From contig DGOE01000155.1 in assembly GCA_002389295.1 (NCBI GenBank), positions 1-14,828 on the forward strand: a DNA stretch of 14,828 bases, given 5' to 3'. Made by a program: the position numbers and the translations under genes. Under the pieces are notes generated by a model. It saw nothing but the letters and a program-made list of their open reading frames with translations. It was not told where the DNA came from and searched no databases. The DNA comes from Flavobacteriales bacterium UBA4474. GTDB lineage: Bacteria > Bacteroidota > Bacteroidia > Flavobacteriales_D > Sanyastnellaceae. Below are positions 7,850 through 14,828 of this stretch, in pieces. Positions within the stretch are counted from its first letter, which is position 1; each line of letters starts with the position of its first letter.

Positions 7850-8464
7850 ATGTCCGCACCAAACAAAACCAACAGCACCGTTGCGTTTCACCTCACCAGA
7901 CAGGAACAATTTTCTCGAAAGGAACTGCTGATGCGCACCTTTTTTGGTGTCTTCTACCTTTTCTTGCCCCATGCCATCGCCCTGTTTTTTATGAGCCTGT
8001 TGGGCAGCTTGATGTTGTTCCTCACTTTTTGGACCCTGTTGTTTACAGGACGTTACCCGCGGTCCTGGTTTGATACCCAATTGGGCATTTTAAATTGGAA
8101 CGCCCGGTTCACGGCCTCCAGCTTCAACTGTGTGGATGGCTATCCCGCTTTCGGCCTTTCAGGCCAACACCCCAGTGTGCATTTAGACATCGCCTACCCT
8201 GAAACAGTTTCCCGGATGCACACACTGTTCATAGGACTCTTGGGCGGTTTCGTGTTGATTCCACATTTGATCATCCTCAGCTTCCGCAACATGTGGGTTT
8301 TATTCCTGAATTTCTTGGCTTTCTGGTCCATCCTCTTCACCAAGCGTTACCCTGAAAAGTGGTTTGCCTGGTTCGAAGAAAGCATGCGTTGGGGCATGCG
8401 GATCAATGCCTACCTGTACTTCATGAGTGCAGAATACCCCCCTTTTACGGGCAAAGAGGTTTAA
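7850..8464 (+). CDS. Membrane protein with two tandem DUF4389-like halves
   Basis: A 204-residue inner-membrane protein of unknown function. The second half (about 110-200) fits the DUF4389 pattern: YPETVSR, a hydrophobic helix ending in PH, FTKRYPEKWF, then W-x2-R and YPPF. The first half (about 11-103) repeats the same plan with FSR, LPH, FTGRYPRSWF, W-x2-R and YPAF. Matching residues sit 98-99 positions apart (Arg23/122, His41/139, Pro70/168, Trp73/171, Arg86/184, Tyr98/196). Each half holds two hydrophobic segments, giving about four in total. The frame is open back to 7583 inside the M61 gene, but those residues are out-of-frame shadow. ATG at 7850 is the first start after the M61 stop, and ATG at 7931 would cut into the first half. 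It is the last gene of the plus-strand run. Confidence 0.82.
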   Translation: MSAPNKTNSTVAFHLTRQEQFSRKELLMRTFFGVFYLFLPHAIALFFMSLLGSLMLFLTFWTLLFTGRYPRSWFDTQLGILNWNARFTASSFNCVDGYPAFGLSGQHPSVHLDIAYPETVSRMHTLFIGLLGGFVLIPHLIILSFRNMWVLFLNFLAFWSILFTKRYPEKWFAWFEESMRWGMRINAYLYFMSAEYPPFTGKEV

Positions 8465-8465
8465 C

Positions 8466-8478
8466 GGCGTCAGACGCC
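8466..8478. terminator. Small hairpin between convergent genes
   Basis: GGCGT-CAG-ACGCC forms a 5-bp stem with a 3-base loop in the 15-base gap between two convergent genes. It could help end transcription in both directions, but the stem is short and no T-run follows on either strand, so support is weak. Confidence 0.25.
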
Positions 8479-8479
8479 C

Positions 8480-9148
8480 TCAGTCATCCCGGCCTCCCTT
8501 CATCGCAAACGTGATGAGGTTGGCCCCCATCTCCAATGCGCGGCGGCGCACGGGATCGGGGTCGCGGTGGACCGCAAAATCTTCCCAGCCGTCTCCGAGG
8601 TCACACTCGTGGTCGTAATAGCAGACCAAGCGGCCGTCCAACATCAGGCCGAAACCCTGGGCGGCATCGCCATCGTGCTCATGCACCTTGGGCGGCCCCG
8701 CATCAAAGTCGAAAGCCGCGTGATACACCGGGTGCTCAAATGGCAGCTCGACCCATTCAAGGTCGGGAAACACTTTGCCCATCTCCTTGCGGACAAAAGC
8801 ATCCATGCCGTAGTTGTCACTGATGTGCAGGAAGCCTCCGGCCTCCAACCATGTGCGCAGATTGCGGGCCTCTGATGGGCTGAACACCACATTGCCGTGA
8901 CCGGTCATGTGCACGAATGGGAAGTTGAACAAGGCCGGCGACCCGACTTCCACATAGGGTACCTCCTCGTCGATGCGCATGTTTAACTCGTCATTGCAAA
9001 AGGTGACGAGATTGGGCACGCTGGTGGGGTTGGAATACCAATCCCCCCCTCCTTTATACTGCAGCACAGCGAACTGGACGGCTTGGCCCCACACTGCGTT
9101 TCCACAAGGTGAGAGGAGTAAAAGGAGAACAGCTGAAATAAACTGCAT
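8480..9148 (-). CDS. Exported DUF4159 domain protein
   Basis: A 222-residue protein with a typical signal peptide (MQFISAVLLLLLSPCGNAVWG, cleavage probably just after WGQA), so it is predicted to act outside the cytoplasm. The mature part matches DUF4159. The order is FAVLQYKGGGDWY, then FPFVHMTGHGNVVFSPSE, LRTWLEAGGFLHISDNYGMD, ELPFEHPVYH, KVHEHDG and YDHECDLGDGWED. The family has a fold related to class I glutamine amidotransferase-like or ThuA-like domains, but no catalytic role is established, and I assign none. The frame extends upstream to 9259, but only the ATG at 9148 places the signal peptide at the N-terminus. It is transcribed towards the DUF4389 gene and away from secDF, and shares the 166-base region upstream of secDF with it. 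It appears to be a single-gene unit here. Confidence 0.85.
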   Translation of the reverse strand: MQFISAVLLLLLSPCGNAVWGQAVQFAVLQYKGGGDWYSNPTSVPNLVTFCNDELNMRIDEEVPYVEVGSPALFNFPFVHMTGHGNVVFSPSEARNLRTWLEAGGFLHISDNYGMDAFVRKEMGKVFPDLEWVELPFEHPVYHAAFDFDAGPPKVHEHDGDAAQGFGLMLDGRLVCYYDHECDLGDGWEDFAVHRDPDPVRRRALEMGANLITFAMKGGRDD

Positions 9149-9261
9149 CCACGCGCAACCTATCTTGGAACGGCCACGTATCGTCCGTCCTCGAAAACCG
9201 AGTGCTTGCCCCATGCCGGCGAAGTTAATCCAAACCCCTTGCCCATTGGTGGATGCCACCG

Positions 9262-9290
9262 TTCATGCCGACCGGTTTTATCTATCTTTG
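9262..9290 (+). promoter_or_regulatory. Bacteroidota-type promoter of secDF
   Basis: A perfect TAnnTTTG -7 element (TATCTTTG, 9283-9290) lies 24 bases before the secDF start codon. TTC at 9262-9264, 18 bases upstream of it, is a one-mismatch candidate for the -33 TTG. Transcription would begin near 9296-9298, giving a short leader of under 20 bases. The -7 match is strong; the -33 match is modest. Confidence 0.6.
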
Positions 9291-9314
9291 CGCACCTTTT
9301 AAAACACCCTTACC

Positions 9315-12230
9315 ATGCAGAACAAGAGTGCCGTCCTGATCTTCACGGTGCTGCTCGCATTGGCCACCCTGTACACGCTGAGCTTCAACTACTTCTCCAC
9401 ACAGTTTGAGAAGGAAGCACAAATACAGGGAACCTACGAAGCAGAACAACTGCTCCAAGCGGGCACGATCACCGAGGATGCATTCGATGCCACCGCCGCA
9501 GAGGAGGCCAAGTCCTACCTGCGCGCCAAAGGCGATTCGGCCATCGTGCCCATCTTCGGCAAGACCTACAAGGAAGCCAAAGAGCGCGAACTGAATCTCG
9601 GCCTTGACCTTCGTGGTGGCATGAGTGTGACCCTCGAGGTCTCCATTCCCGATTTGATCATCGCCCTTTCCGATTACAGCACGAATGAATCATTCCGTGC
9701 CGCCATCAACAAGGCCAAGGCAGAGCGCAAGAATTCCAATGCGGATTTTGTGACCCTCTTTGGACAAGCGTGGGCAAACTATGGAAACGCCGATGAGCTC
9801 TGGCGCATCTTCTACAATATGGAGAGCCGTGACCTCTTCCCACAGAAGAGCACCGACGAGGAGATCCTCGCCATCCTGCGCACAGAGGCCGAAACAGCCA
9901 TCAACAATACCGAGAACATCATCCGCAAGCGGATCGACCAACTCGGTGTGGCGCAGCCCAACGTGCAGAAGCTGTCCTTCAGCGGACGCATTCTTGTAGA
10001 GCTCCCGGGCATCGACGATCCCGCCCGTGCGCGGAAGCAACTAAAGTCCACCGCCAACCTGGAGTTCTGGGAGACGTGGTTCAACGACGAAATCGTGCAG
10101 CGCCTCGCCGACGCCAACACAGCCGCTGGTCAAGCGATGCGCCCTGATCTTTTTGGAGATGCCGCACCGGCCGACAGCTCCATGGACCAGGCCACGCTGC
10201 AAGCAAAGAACCCCTTGTTTGCGGTGATGCAGCCCAACCAACAGGCCAAGACCAGCATCGTGGGCTTCTCTATGGAAGCCGACACCGGAAAAGTCAATGA
10301 CGTCTTGGCCATGCCAGAAGTCAAGGCCGCACTCGGTGATGACTTGCGCCTCCTCTGGGGTGCCAAAACTGAAGGAGGTGTCGCCACACTGTATGCCATC
10401 CAAGACCAAAGCGGTCGGGGTAAGGCCAAGCTGGATGGCAAAGGCATCGTCGACGCCCGTGTGGGATATGACGAGATCGGTGACATCGTGTGCAACATGA
10501 CCATGAACGGCGAGGGCGCCTCCATCTGGGGACAGATGACAAAGGCCGCCGCCGCAGACAACAACCGCGCCGTAGCCGTGGTCCTCGACAACTTGGTCTT
10601 TTCCGCACCCAACGTCAACAGCCCCATTCTGAATGGCCGGTCACAAATCAGCTTTGGTACCGGACAATCCGCCGAACAGAAGCTGTTGGAGGCCGAAGAC
10701 CTTTCCAGCCTGCTCAAAGCCGGCTCACTGCCCGCCCCGGCGCGCATTGTAGATGAGGTGTCGGTCGGCCCGCAATTGGGAGAAGCCAACATTCAGGCCG
10801 GTCTGAGTTCCTTCGTCTTTGCCCTGCTCGTGGTGTTGGTCTATATGATCTTCTATTACAGAGGAGCGGGAGTGGTGAGCAACATCGCCCTGATCGCCAA
10901 CCTGTTTTTCCTGATCGGTGCACTCGCCTCCCTCGGCGCTGCCCTGACGCTGCCAGGCATTGCCGGTATCGTCCTGACCATTGGTATGGCTGTGGACGCC
11001 AACGTCCTTATATATGAGCGGGTTCGAGAAGAATTGCGCTCGGGCAAAGGCCTCGCCGGAGCTGTAAAGGAGGGCTACTCCAAAGCGTACAGCGCCATCA
11101 TCGATGCCAACATCACCACGATGTTGACGGCCATTATCCTCTACAGCTTTGGTAGCGGCGCCATCCGAGGCTTCGCTACGACCCTCATGGTCGGCATCTT
11201 CACCTCCTTGTTTAGTGCCATCGTCCTGACGCGTTTGGTATTCTACAGCCGCATGGAGAACAAGAAAGGCATGACCTTCTCTTCGAAGCTGACAGAGAAC
11301 TGGTTCACAAACACAGCCGTCCCCTTCATCGCTCGCCGGCGCATGGCATACATCGGCAGTGCGCTTGTCATTGCGGCGGGGATCGCCAGCCTCTCCACAC
11401 GCGGCCTCAACTATGGCGTTGAGTTCTCCGGTGGCACCACTTTTGACGTCACATTCGAGGCGCCTGTGGACGTCCAAGAAGTACGGGACGCCCTGAGCAT
11501 CGCTTTCACGGAGGATGGCACACCGGGCAACCCGCTGGTCCAAACCAAGGAGAGCGACCGCCAAGTGCGCATCATGTCCAACTTCCTCATCGAGAGTGAA
11601 GATGAAAACCAAGACGAGCTCATACAAGCCGCTTTGGCCAGTGGACTCGGCACCTTGGAGACACCTTACACAGTGGACCGCTACAATAAGGTAGACGGCA
11701 CCATCAGTGACGATTTCCGCCGTGGAGCCGCCAATGCTACGGTCTTCTCCCTGCTGGTGATCTTCCTCTACATCTTCTTCCGCTTCCGCAAGTGGCAATA
11801 TGGACTGGGGGCACTCGTGGCCATGGTTCACGATGTACTGATTGTCGTATCGCTCTTCAGTATTTTCTGGGGAGTCCTCCCCTTCACAATGGAGATAGAC
11901 CAGGCGTTTATCGCAGCTATATTGACTGTCATTGGTTATTCTATCAATGACACCGTGGTCGTTTTCGATAGAATCAGAGAGTACTTCAGCCTGTATGGCA
12001 GCAAAAAAGACCGCAAAGAAGTCTTCAACCTGGCCCTCAACAGTACACTGAGCAGAACCATCAACACTTCGCTCTCAACCTTCGTTGTGTTGCTGACCAT
12101 CTTCCTTTTCGGAGGTGATAACATCAAAGGTTTTGTTTTTGCCTTGATGGTAGGTGTCGTCGTCGGAACCTACAGTTCCATCTTTATCGCCACTCCGACA
12201 GTTGTCGATTTGAGCCGCGAAAAAGCGTGA
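9315..12230 (+). CDS. secDF: Protein translocase subunit SecDF (fused SecD-SecF)
   Basis: A 971-residue inner-membrane protein that uses the proton-motive force to help SecYEG complete protein export. SecD and SecF are fused, as usual in Bacteroidota. The first membrane segment is at about residues 6-24. The SecD signature LGLDLRGGMSV starts at 95, a large periplasmic region follows, and a five-helix block begins at about 495. Asp561 in AVDANVLIYERVREEL is the conserved proton-path residue of SecD. The SecF part starts near residue 665, shows YGVEFSGGTTFDV at about 700, and carries Asp879 in GYSINDTVVVFDRIREY, the matching conserved Asp of SecF. Length agrees with phylum homologues. ATG at 9315 follows the promoter closely, and the stop is followed by a strong terminator, so it is probably a monocistronic unit. 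No truncation or frameshift is seen. Confidence 0.96.
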   Translation: MQNKSAVLIFTVLLALATLYTLSFNYFSTQFEKEAQIQGTYEAEQLLQAGTITEDAFDATAAEEAKSYLRAKGDSAIVPIFGKTYKEAKERELNLGLDLRGGMSVTLEVSIPDLIIALSDYSTNESFRAAINKAKAERKNSNADFVTLFGQAWANYGNADELWRIFYNMESRDLFPQKSTDEEILAILRTEAETAINNTENIIRKRIDQLGVAQPNVQKLSFSGRILVELPGIDDPARARKQLKSTANLEFWETWFNDEIVQRLADANTAAGQAMRPDLFGDAAPADSSMDQATLQAKNPLFAVMQPNQQAKTSIVGFSMEADTGKVNDVLAMPEVKAALGDDLRLLWGAKTEGGVATLYAIQDQSGRGKAKLDGKGIVDARVGYDEIGDIVCNMTMNGEGASIWGQMTKAAAADNNRAVAVVLDNLVFSAPNVNSPILNGRSQISFGTGQSAEQKLLEAEDLSSLLKAGSLPAPARIVDEVSVGPQLGEANIQAGLSSFVFALLVVLVYMIFYYRGAGVVSNIALIANLFFLIGALASLGAALTLPGIAGIVLTIGMAVDANVLIYERVREELRSGKGLAGAVKEGYSKAYSAIIDANITTMLTAIILYSFGSGAIRGFATTLMVGIFTSLFSAIVLTRLVFYSRMENKKGMTFSSKLTENWFTNTAVPFIARRRMAYIGSALVIAAGIASLSTRGLNYGVEFSGGTTFDVTFEAPVDVQEVRDALSIAFTEDGTPGNPLVQTKESDRQVRIMSNFLIESEDENQDELIQAALASGLGTLETPYTVDRYNKVDGTISDDFRRGAANATVFSLLVIFLYIFFRFRKWQYGLGALVAMVHDVLIVVSLFSIFWGVLPFTMEIDQAFIAAILTVIGYSINDTVVVFDRIREYFSLYGSKKDRKEVFNLALNSTLSRTINTSLSTFVVLLTIFLFGGDNIKGFVFALMVGVVVGTYSSIFIATPTVVDLSREKA

Positions 12231-12255
12231 TTCCAGACTTCCCCTTTTTGAACAG

Positions 12256-12290
12256 GAATTGCCCCGCCCATCAGCGGGGCAATTCTTTTG
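12256..12290 (+). terminator. Intrinsic terminator after secDF
   Basis: Two perfectly complementary 12-base arms (GAATTGCCCCGC at 12256-12267 and GCGGGGCAATTC at 12274-12285) flank a 6-base loop and are followed by TTTTG. The GC-rich stem with a short T-run, 25 bases after the secDF stop, is a convincing rho-independent terminator. Because the stem is symmetric it might also work weakly from the other strand, but no gene needs it there. Confidence 0.85.
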
Positions 12291-12406
12291 GGGCCATCTA
12301 TTTTGTGTGCGTAGCGTATAAATAGATAAAGCGCCGACTAGTCCCGATAAAACATGCCGCGTTATACAGAGTAAAGAGTAGTTTGCGTGTGCCAAATTCT
12401 GTATCG

Positions 12407-14828
12407 ATGCGCGTCTTCATCGCTTCCGCAGGCCTCAGCCTGCTCTTCTTAGGGTTAACCTCCTCCGTTCTCAGAGCTCAGTGCTCACCTGACACGGAAA
12501 ATCCGGTCATCACCGATATGCCGGACAACATCGCCTTGTCCGCCGATGCGGGAGACTGTGGTGCCACTGCAACATGGGCCGTCCCCAACGCCACAGACAA
12601 CTGTGCGTTGATGTCCTTTGTGGGCACAGCGGCACCCGGAGACTTTTTCGGTGTCGGTAACACGCTGGTGACCTACTCCGCGATGGACGCTTCAGGAAAC
12701 CTTTCCGCCAGCAGCTTCCTCGTTTCGGTGACGGATGATGAGAATCCCACCTTCAACAATGTTCCCGGCAACATCACCCAATCAGTGGATGCAGGTTCCT
12801 GCAATGCTGTCGTTGTTTGGTCCGGTCCCAACGCGGTGGACAACTGTGGTATCAGTTCCACCAGCAGCTCGCATTCCTCTGGGGACACTTTCTCTGTAGG
12901 CACAACAGTTGTCACGTTCAACACGACAGATGTCAATGGCAGAACGGGGTCCGTCAGCTTCTCCATCCAGGTTACCGACGATGAAGACCCGACCGCCATC
13001 GCCCAGGATCTCACGGTGCAGCTGGACGCATCGGGCGCAGCGACCATTACGGCGGCTCAAGCGGACAACGGATCGAATGACGCATGCGGAATCGCATCAT
13101 TGGCAGTGAGTCAAACCAATTTTGATTGTTCCCACATTGGCGACAATACAGTGACTTTGACCGTCACGGATAACAACAACAACACCAGCACGACCACCTT
13201 CACAGTGACGGTCGAGGACAACGTTAACCCCACTGCGATCTGCCAGAATGTGACGGCACAACTTGACGCGAATGGTGCAGCTTCCATCATTGTCGGCGAT
13301 GTCGACAATGGCTCGTCCGATGCTTGTGGCATTGCCTCGATATCGTTGAGCCAGACTGACTTCACCACTGCGGACATTGGTCCGAACTCAGTCACCTTGA
13401 CGGTAACCGACAACAATGGCAACGTCAGTACATGTGACGCCACGGTTACGGTAGAGGACAACTCCCCTCCCGCCGCAATTTGCCAAGATCTGACCGTACA
13501 ACTTGACGCCAGTGGTTCAGTCTCCATCACAGCAGCGCAAGTGGACAATGGTTCTTACGACAACACGAGCATCGCTTCGATGTCTTTGAGCCAGACTGAC
13601 TTCACCTGTGCGCACGTAGGACCGAACTCAGTAACCTTGACAGTAACCGATGACAATGGAAACAGCGGGACTTGTACTGCAACGATTACAGTAGAGGACA
13701 ACATCAACCCCACCGCCATAGCACAGGACCTGATCGTTCAACTCGACGCTTCCGGCGCAGGTACCATCACCGGGGCACAAGCTGACAACGGTTCGAGCGA
13801 CGCCTGTGGAATCGCATCATTGGTGCCGAGCAAGACGGCCTATGACTGTAGTGATGTAGGAACGCCCAGCACGGTTACCTTGACCGTCACGGACAACAAC
13901 GGCAACACCGCCACCACCACCTTCACGGTGACCGTCCAAGACAACGTCGACCCCACCGCCATTGCGCAGAATCTGACCGTGCAGCTGGACGCTTCAGGAG
14001 CTGGCAGCATAACCGCTATTCAAGCTGACAATGGCTCCAATGACGCATGCGGCATCGCATCCCTCGCACTGAATCAGACAAACTTTGACTGCAGCCACGT
14101 TGGAAGCAACATCGTAACGCTCACGGCAACAGACAACAATGGAAATACCGGAAGCACAACCTTCACGGTAGACGTCCAGGACAACGTCAATCCCACCGCC
14201 ATCGCACAGAACTTGACGGTTCAACTCGACGCTTCAGGCTCCGCCACCATTACCGGGACACAAGCCGACAATGGTTCCAGCGACGCCTGTGGAATCGCAT
14301 CATTGGTTCCCAGCAAAACGACGTTTGGCTGTGCAGATGTAGGAACGCCCAGCACAGTCACCTTGACCGTCACGGACAACAACGCCAACGTCGCCACCAC
14401 CACCTTCACGGTAACCGTCGAAGACAACGTGAACCCAACGGCAATTTGCCAGAATGCCACGGTGCAACTAGACGCCACCGGAGCAGGATCCCTCACGACG
14501 GGACAAGTTGACAATAGCTCTTTCGACGGCTGCGGCATTGCCTCCTTGTCTTTGAGCAACACAAGCTTCGACTGCAGTAGCGTGGACGCCCATTCGGTGA
14601 CTTTGACGGTTACTGACAACAATGGCAATGTGAGTACGTGCAATTCCACGGTTACAGTTCATGACAATGTCAACCCCACTGCCATCGCACAGAATCTGAC
14701 CGTGCTGCTGGACGCGACAGGGGCTGGCAGCATAACCGCTACTCAAGCTGACAATGGCTCCAATGACGCATGCGGCATCGAATCCCTCGCACTGAATCAG
14801 ACAGACTTTGACTGCAGCCACGTTGGAA
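12407..14828 (+). CDS. Giant secreted HYR/80-residue-repeat protein, N-terminal part (runs off right edge)
   Basis: An open frame of 807 codons without a stop, so the protein is larger than seen here. A signal peptide covers residues 1-24 (MRVFIASAGLSLLFLGL start, cleavage after VLRA before QCSP). Two HYR domains follow at about 29-109 and 110-190, with DTENPVITDMPDNI, DNC, VGNTLVTYSAMDASGN and a second matching set. From about 191 come 80/81-residue repeats of the pattern PTAIAQ, LTVQLDASG, ADNGS, DACGIAS, FDCS, VTLTVTDNNGN, TVTVEDN. Proteins like this in Bacteroidota are usually cell-surface or secreted adhesin-like products, often ending in a type IX secretion sorting domain. That end is outside the window, so the route is inferred only. 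The ATG at 12407 gives the signal peptide directly. The 116 bases between terminator and start hold only a weak promoter candidate (TAGTTTG, 12379-12385). Exact function is unknown. Confidence 0.9.
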   Translation, partial: MRVFIASAGLSLLFLGLTSSVLRAQCSPDTENPVITDMPDNIALSADAGDCGATATWAVPNATDNCALMSFVGTAAPGDFFGVGNTLVTYSAMDASGNLSASSFLVSVTDDENPTFNNVPGNITQSVDAGSCNAVVVWSGPNAVDNCGISSTSSSHSSGDTFSVGTTVVTFNTTDVNGRTGSVSFSIQVTDDEDPTAIAQDLTVQLDASGAATITAAQADNGSNDACGIASLAVSQTNFDCSHIGDNTVTLTVTDNNNNTSTTTFTVTVEDNVNPTAICQNVTAQLDANGAASIIVGDVDNGSSDACGIASISLSQTDFTTADIGPNSVTLTVTDNNGNVSTCDATVTVEDNSPPAAICQDLTVQLDASGSVSITAAQVDNGSYDNTSIASMSLSQTDFTCAHVGPNSVTLTVTDDNGNSGTCTATITVEDNINPTAIAQDLIVQLDASGAGTITGAQADNGSSDACGIASLVPSKTAYDCSDVGTPSTVTLTVTDNNGNTATTTFTVTVQDNVDPTAIAQNLTVQLDASGAGSITAIQADNGSNDACGIASLALNQTNFDCSHVGSNIVTLTATDNNGNTGSTTFTVDVQDNVNPTAIAQNLTVQLDASGSATITGTQADNGSSDACGIASLVPSKTTFGCADVGTPSTVTLTVTDNNANVATTTFTVTVEDNVNPTAICQNATVQLDATGAGSLTTGQVDNSSFDGCGIASLSLSNTSFDCSSVDAHSVTLTVTDNNGNVSTCNSTVTVHDNVNPTAIAQNLTVLLDATGAGSITATQADNGSNDACGIESLALNQTDFDCSHVG
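12995..14828 (+). repeat. Tandem 240/243-bp coding repeats, seven complete units and one partial
   Basis: Counting from the codon after the PTAI motif, units begin at 13001, 13241, 13481, 13721, 13964, 14204, 14447 and 14687, giving periods of 240, 240, 240, 243, 240, 243 and 240 bases. The two 243-base units (4 and 6) both carry one extra residue in VGTPSTVTLTV. Units 2, 3 and 7 begin with ICQ and end with a TC motif; units 1, 4, 5 and 6 begin with IAQ and end TTTFTV or STTFTV. Units 5 and 8 are nearly identical in DNA over the visible 142 bases (about eight differences). The array is in frame throughout and is still running at the right edge. Confidence 0.95.

Noticed and set aside
12478..14821. 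Many minus-strand open frames of 60-145 codons across the repeat region, some with nearly the same protein sequence twice
   Set aside because: They are antisense shadows of the plus-strand repeat protein; the repetition simply mirrors the DNA repeats, and the plus frame has a signal peptide and recognisable HYR domains.
13001..14828. Regular 240-base spacing considered as a CRISPR or non-coding satellite array
   Set aside because: The period is far too long for CRISPR, the units are all in frame and diverge mainly at silent or conservative sites, and together they encode a repeat protein.

Overview
The window looks like a chromosomal segment of a fairly GC-rich member of the Bacteroidota. 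Taxonomic basis: a fused SecD-SecF, a DUF5606 protein, a PafA-type alkaline phosphatase, a stand-alone HsdR-N-terminal protein, a DUF4159 protein, a TAnnTTTG-type -7 promoter element, and a giant secreted protein with HYR and 80-residue repeats of the type common in that phylum. The order or family cannot be fixed from sequence alone; Flavobacteriales is a guess.

Layout. (1) 1-1611, minus strand: an orphan HsdR-N-type PD-(D/E)XK protein, a DUF5606 protein, and the N-terminal half of a 3-hydroxyacyl-CoA dehydrogenase that runs off the left edge. The last two overlap by 4 bases. (2) 1654-8464, plus strand: a tightly packed run of six genes with gaps of 2, -4, 26, 2 and 35 bases. They encode long-chain acyl-CoA synthetase, PAP2 phosphatase, Fluc/CrcB fluoride channel, PafA-like lipoprotein alkaline phosphatase, M61 aminopeptidase with PDZ domain, and a membrane protein made of two DUF4389-like halves. 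(3) 8480-9148, minus strand: an exported DUF4159 protein, convergent with the run. (4) 9315-12230, plus strand: SecDF, with a good Bacteroidota promoter in front and a strong intrinsic terminator behind. (5) 12407-14828, plus strand: the 5' part of a very large secreted repeat protein with a signal peptide, two HYR domains, and seven complete plus one partial 80/81-residue repeats. It is still open at the right edge.

How the genes relate. Acyl-CoA synthetase and hydroxyacyl-CoA dehydrogenase, divergently arranged, both belong to fatty-acid metabolism. The run also carries two phosphate-releasing enzymes (PAP2, PafA-like) with a fluoride exporter between them. SecDF would assist export of proteins such as the DUF4159 protein, the lipoprotein phosphatase and the giant repeat protein, but that is generic and not evidence of a dedicated system.

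I see no CRISPR array, tRNA, rRNA, insertion sequence, prophage or recognisable defence island. The least ordinary part is the repeat protein. Its repeats come in two types that gain or lose a pair of cysteines together, and the DNA shows recent block duplication between repeats. No wholly new system is evident. No intergenic stretch exceeds 300 bases.
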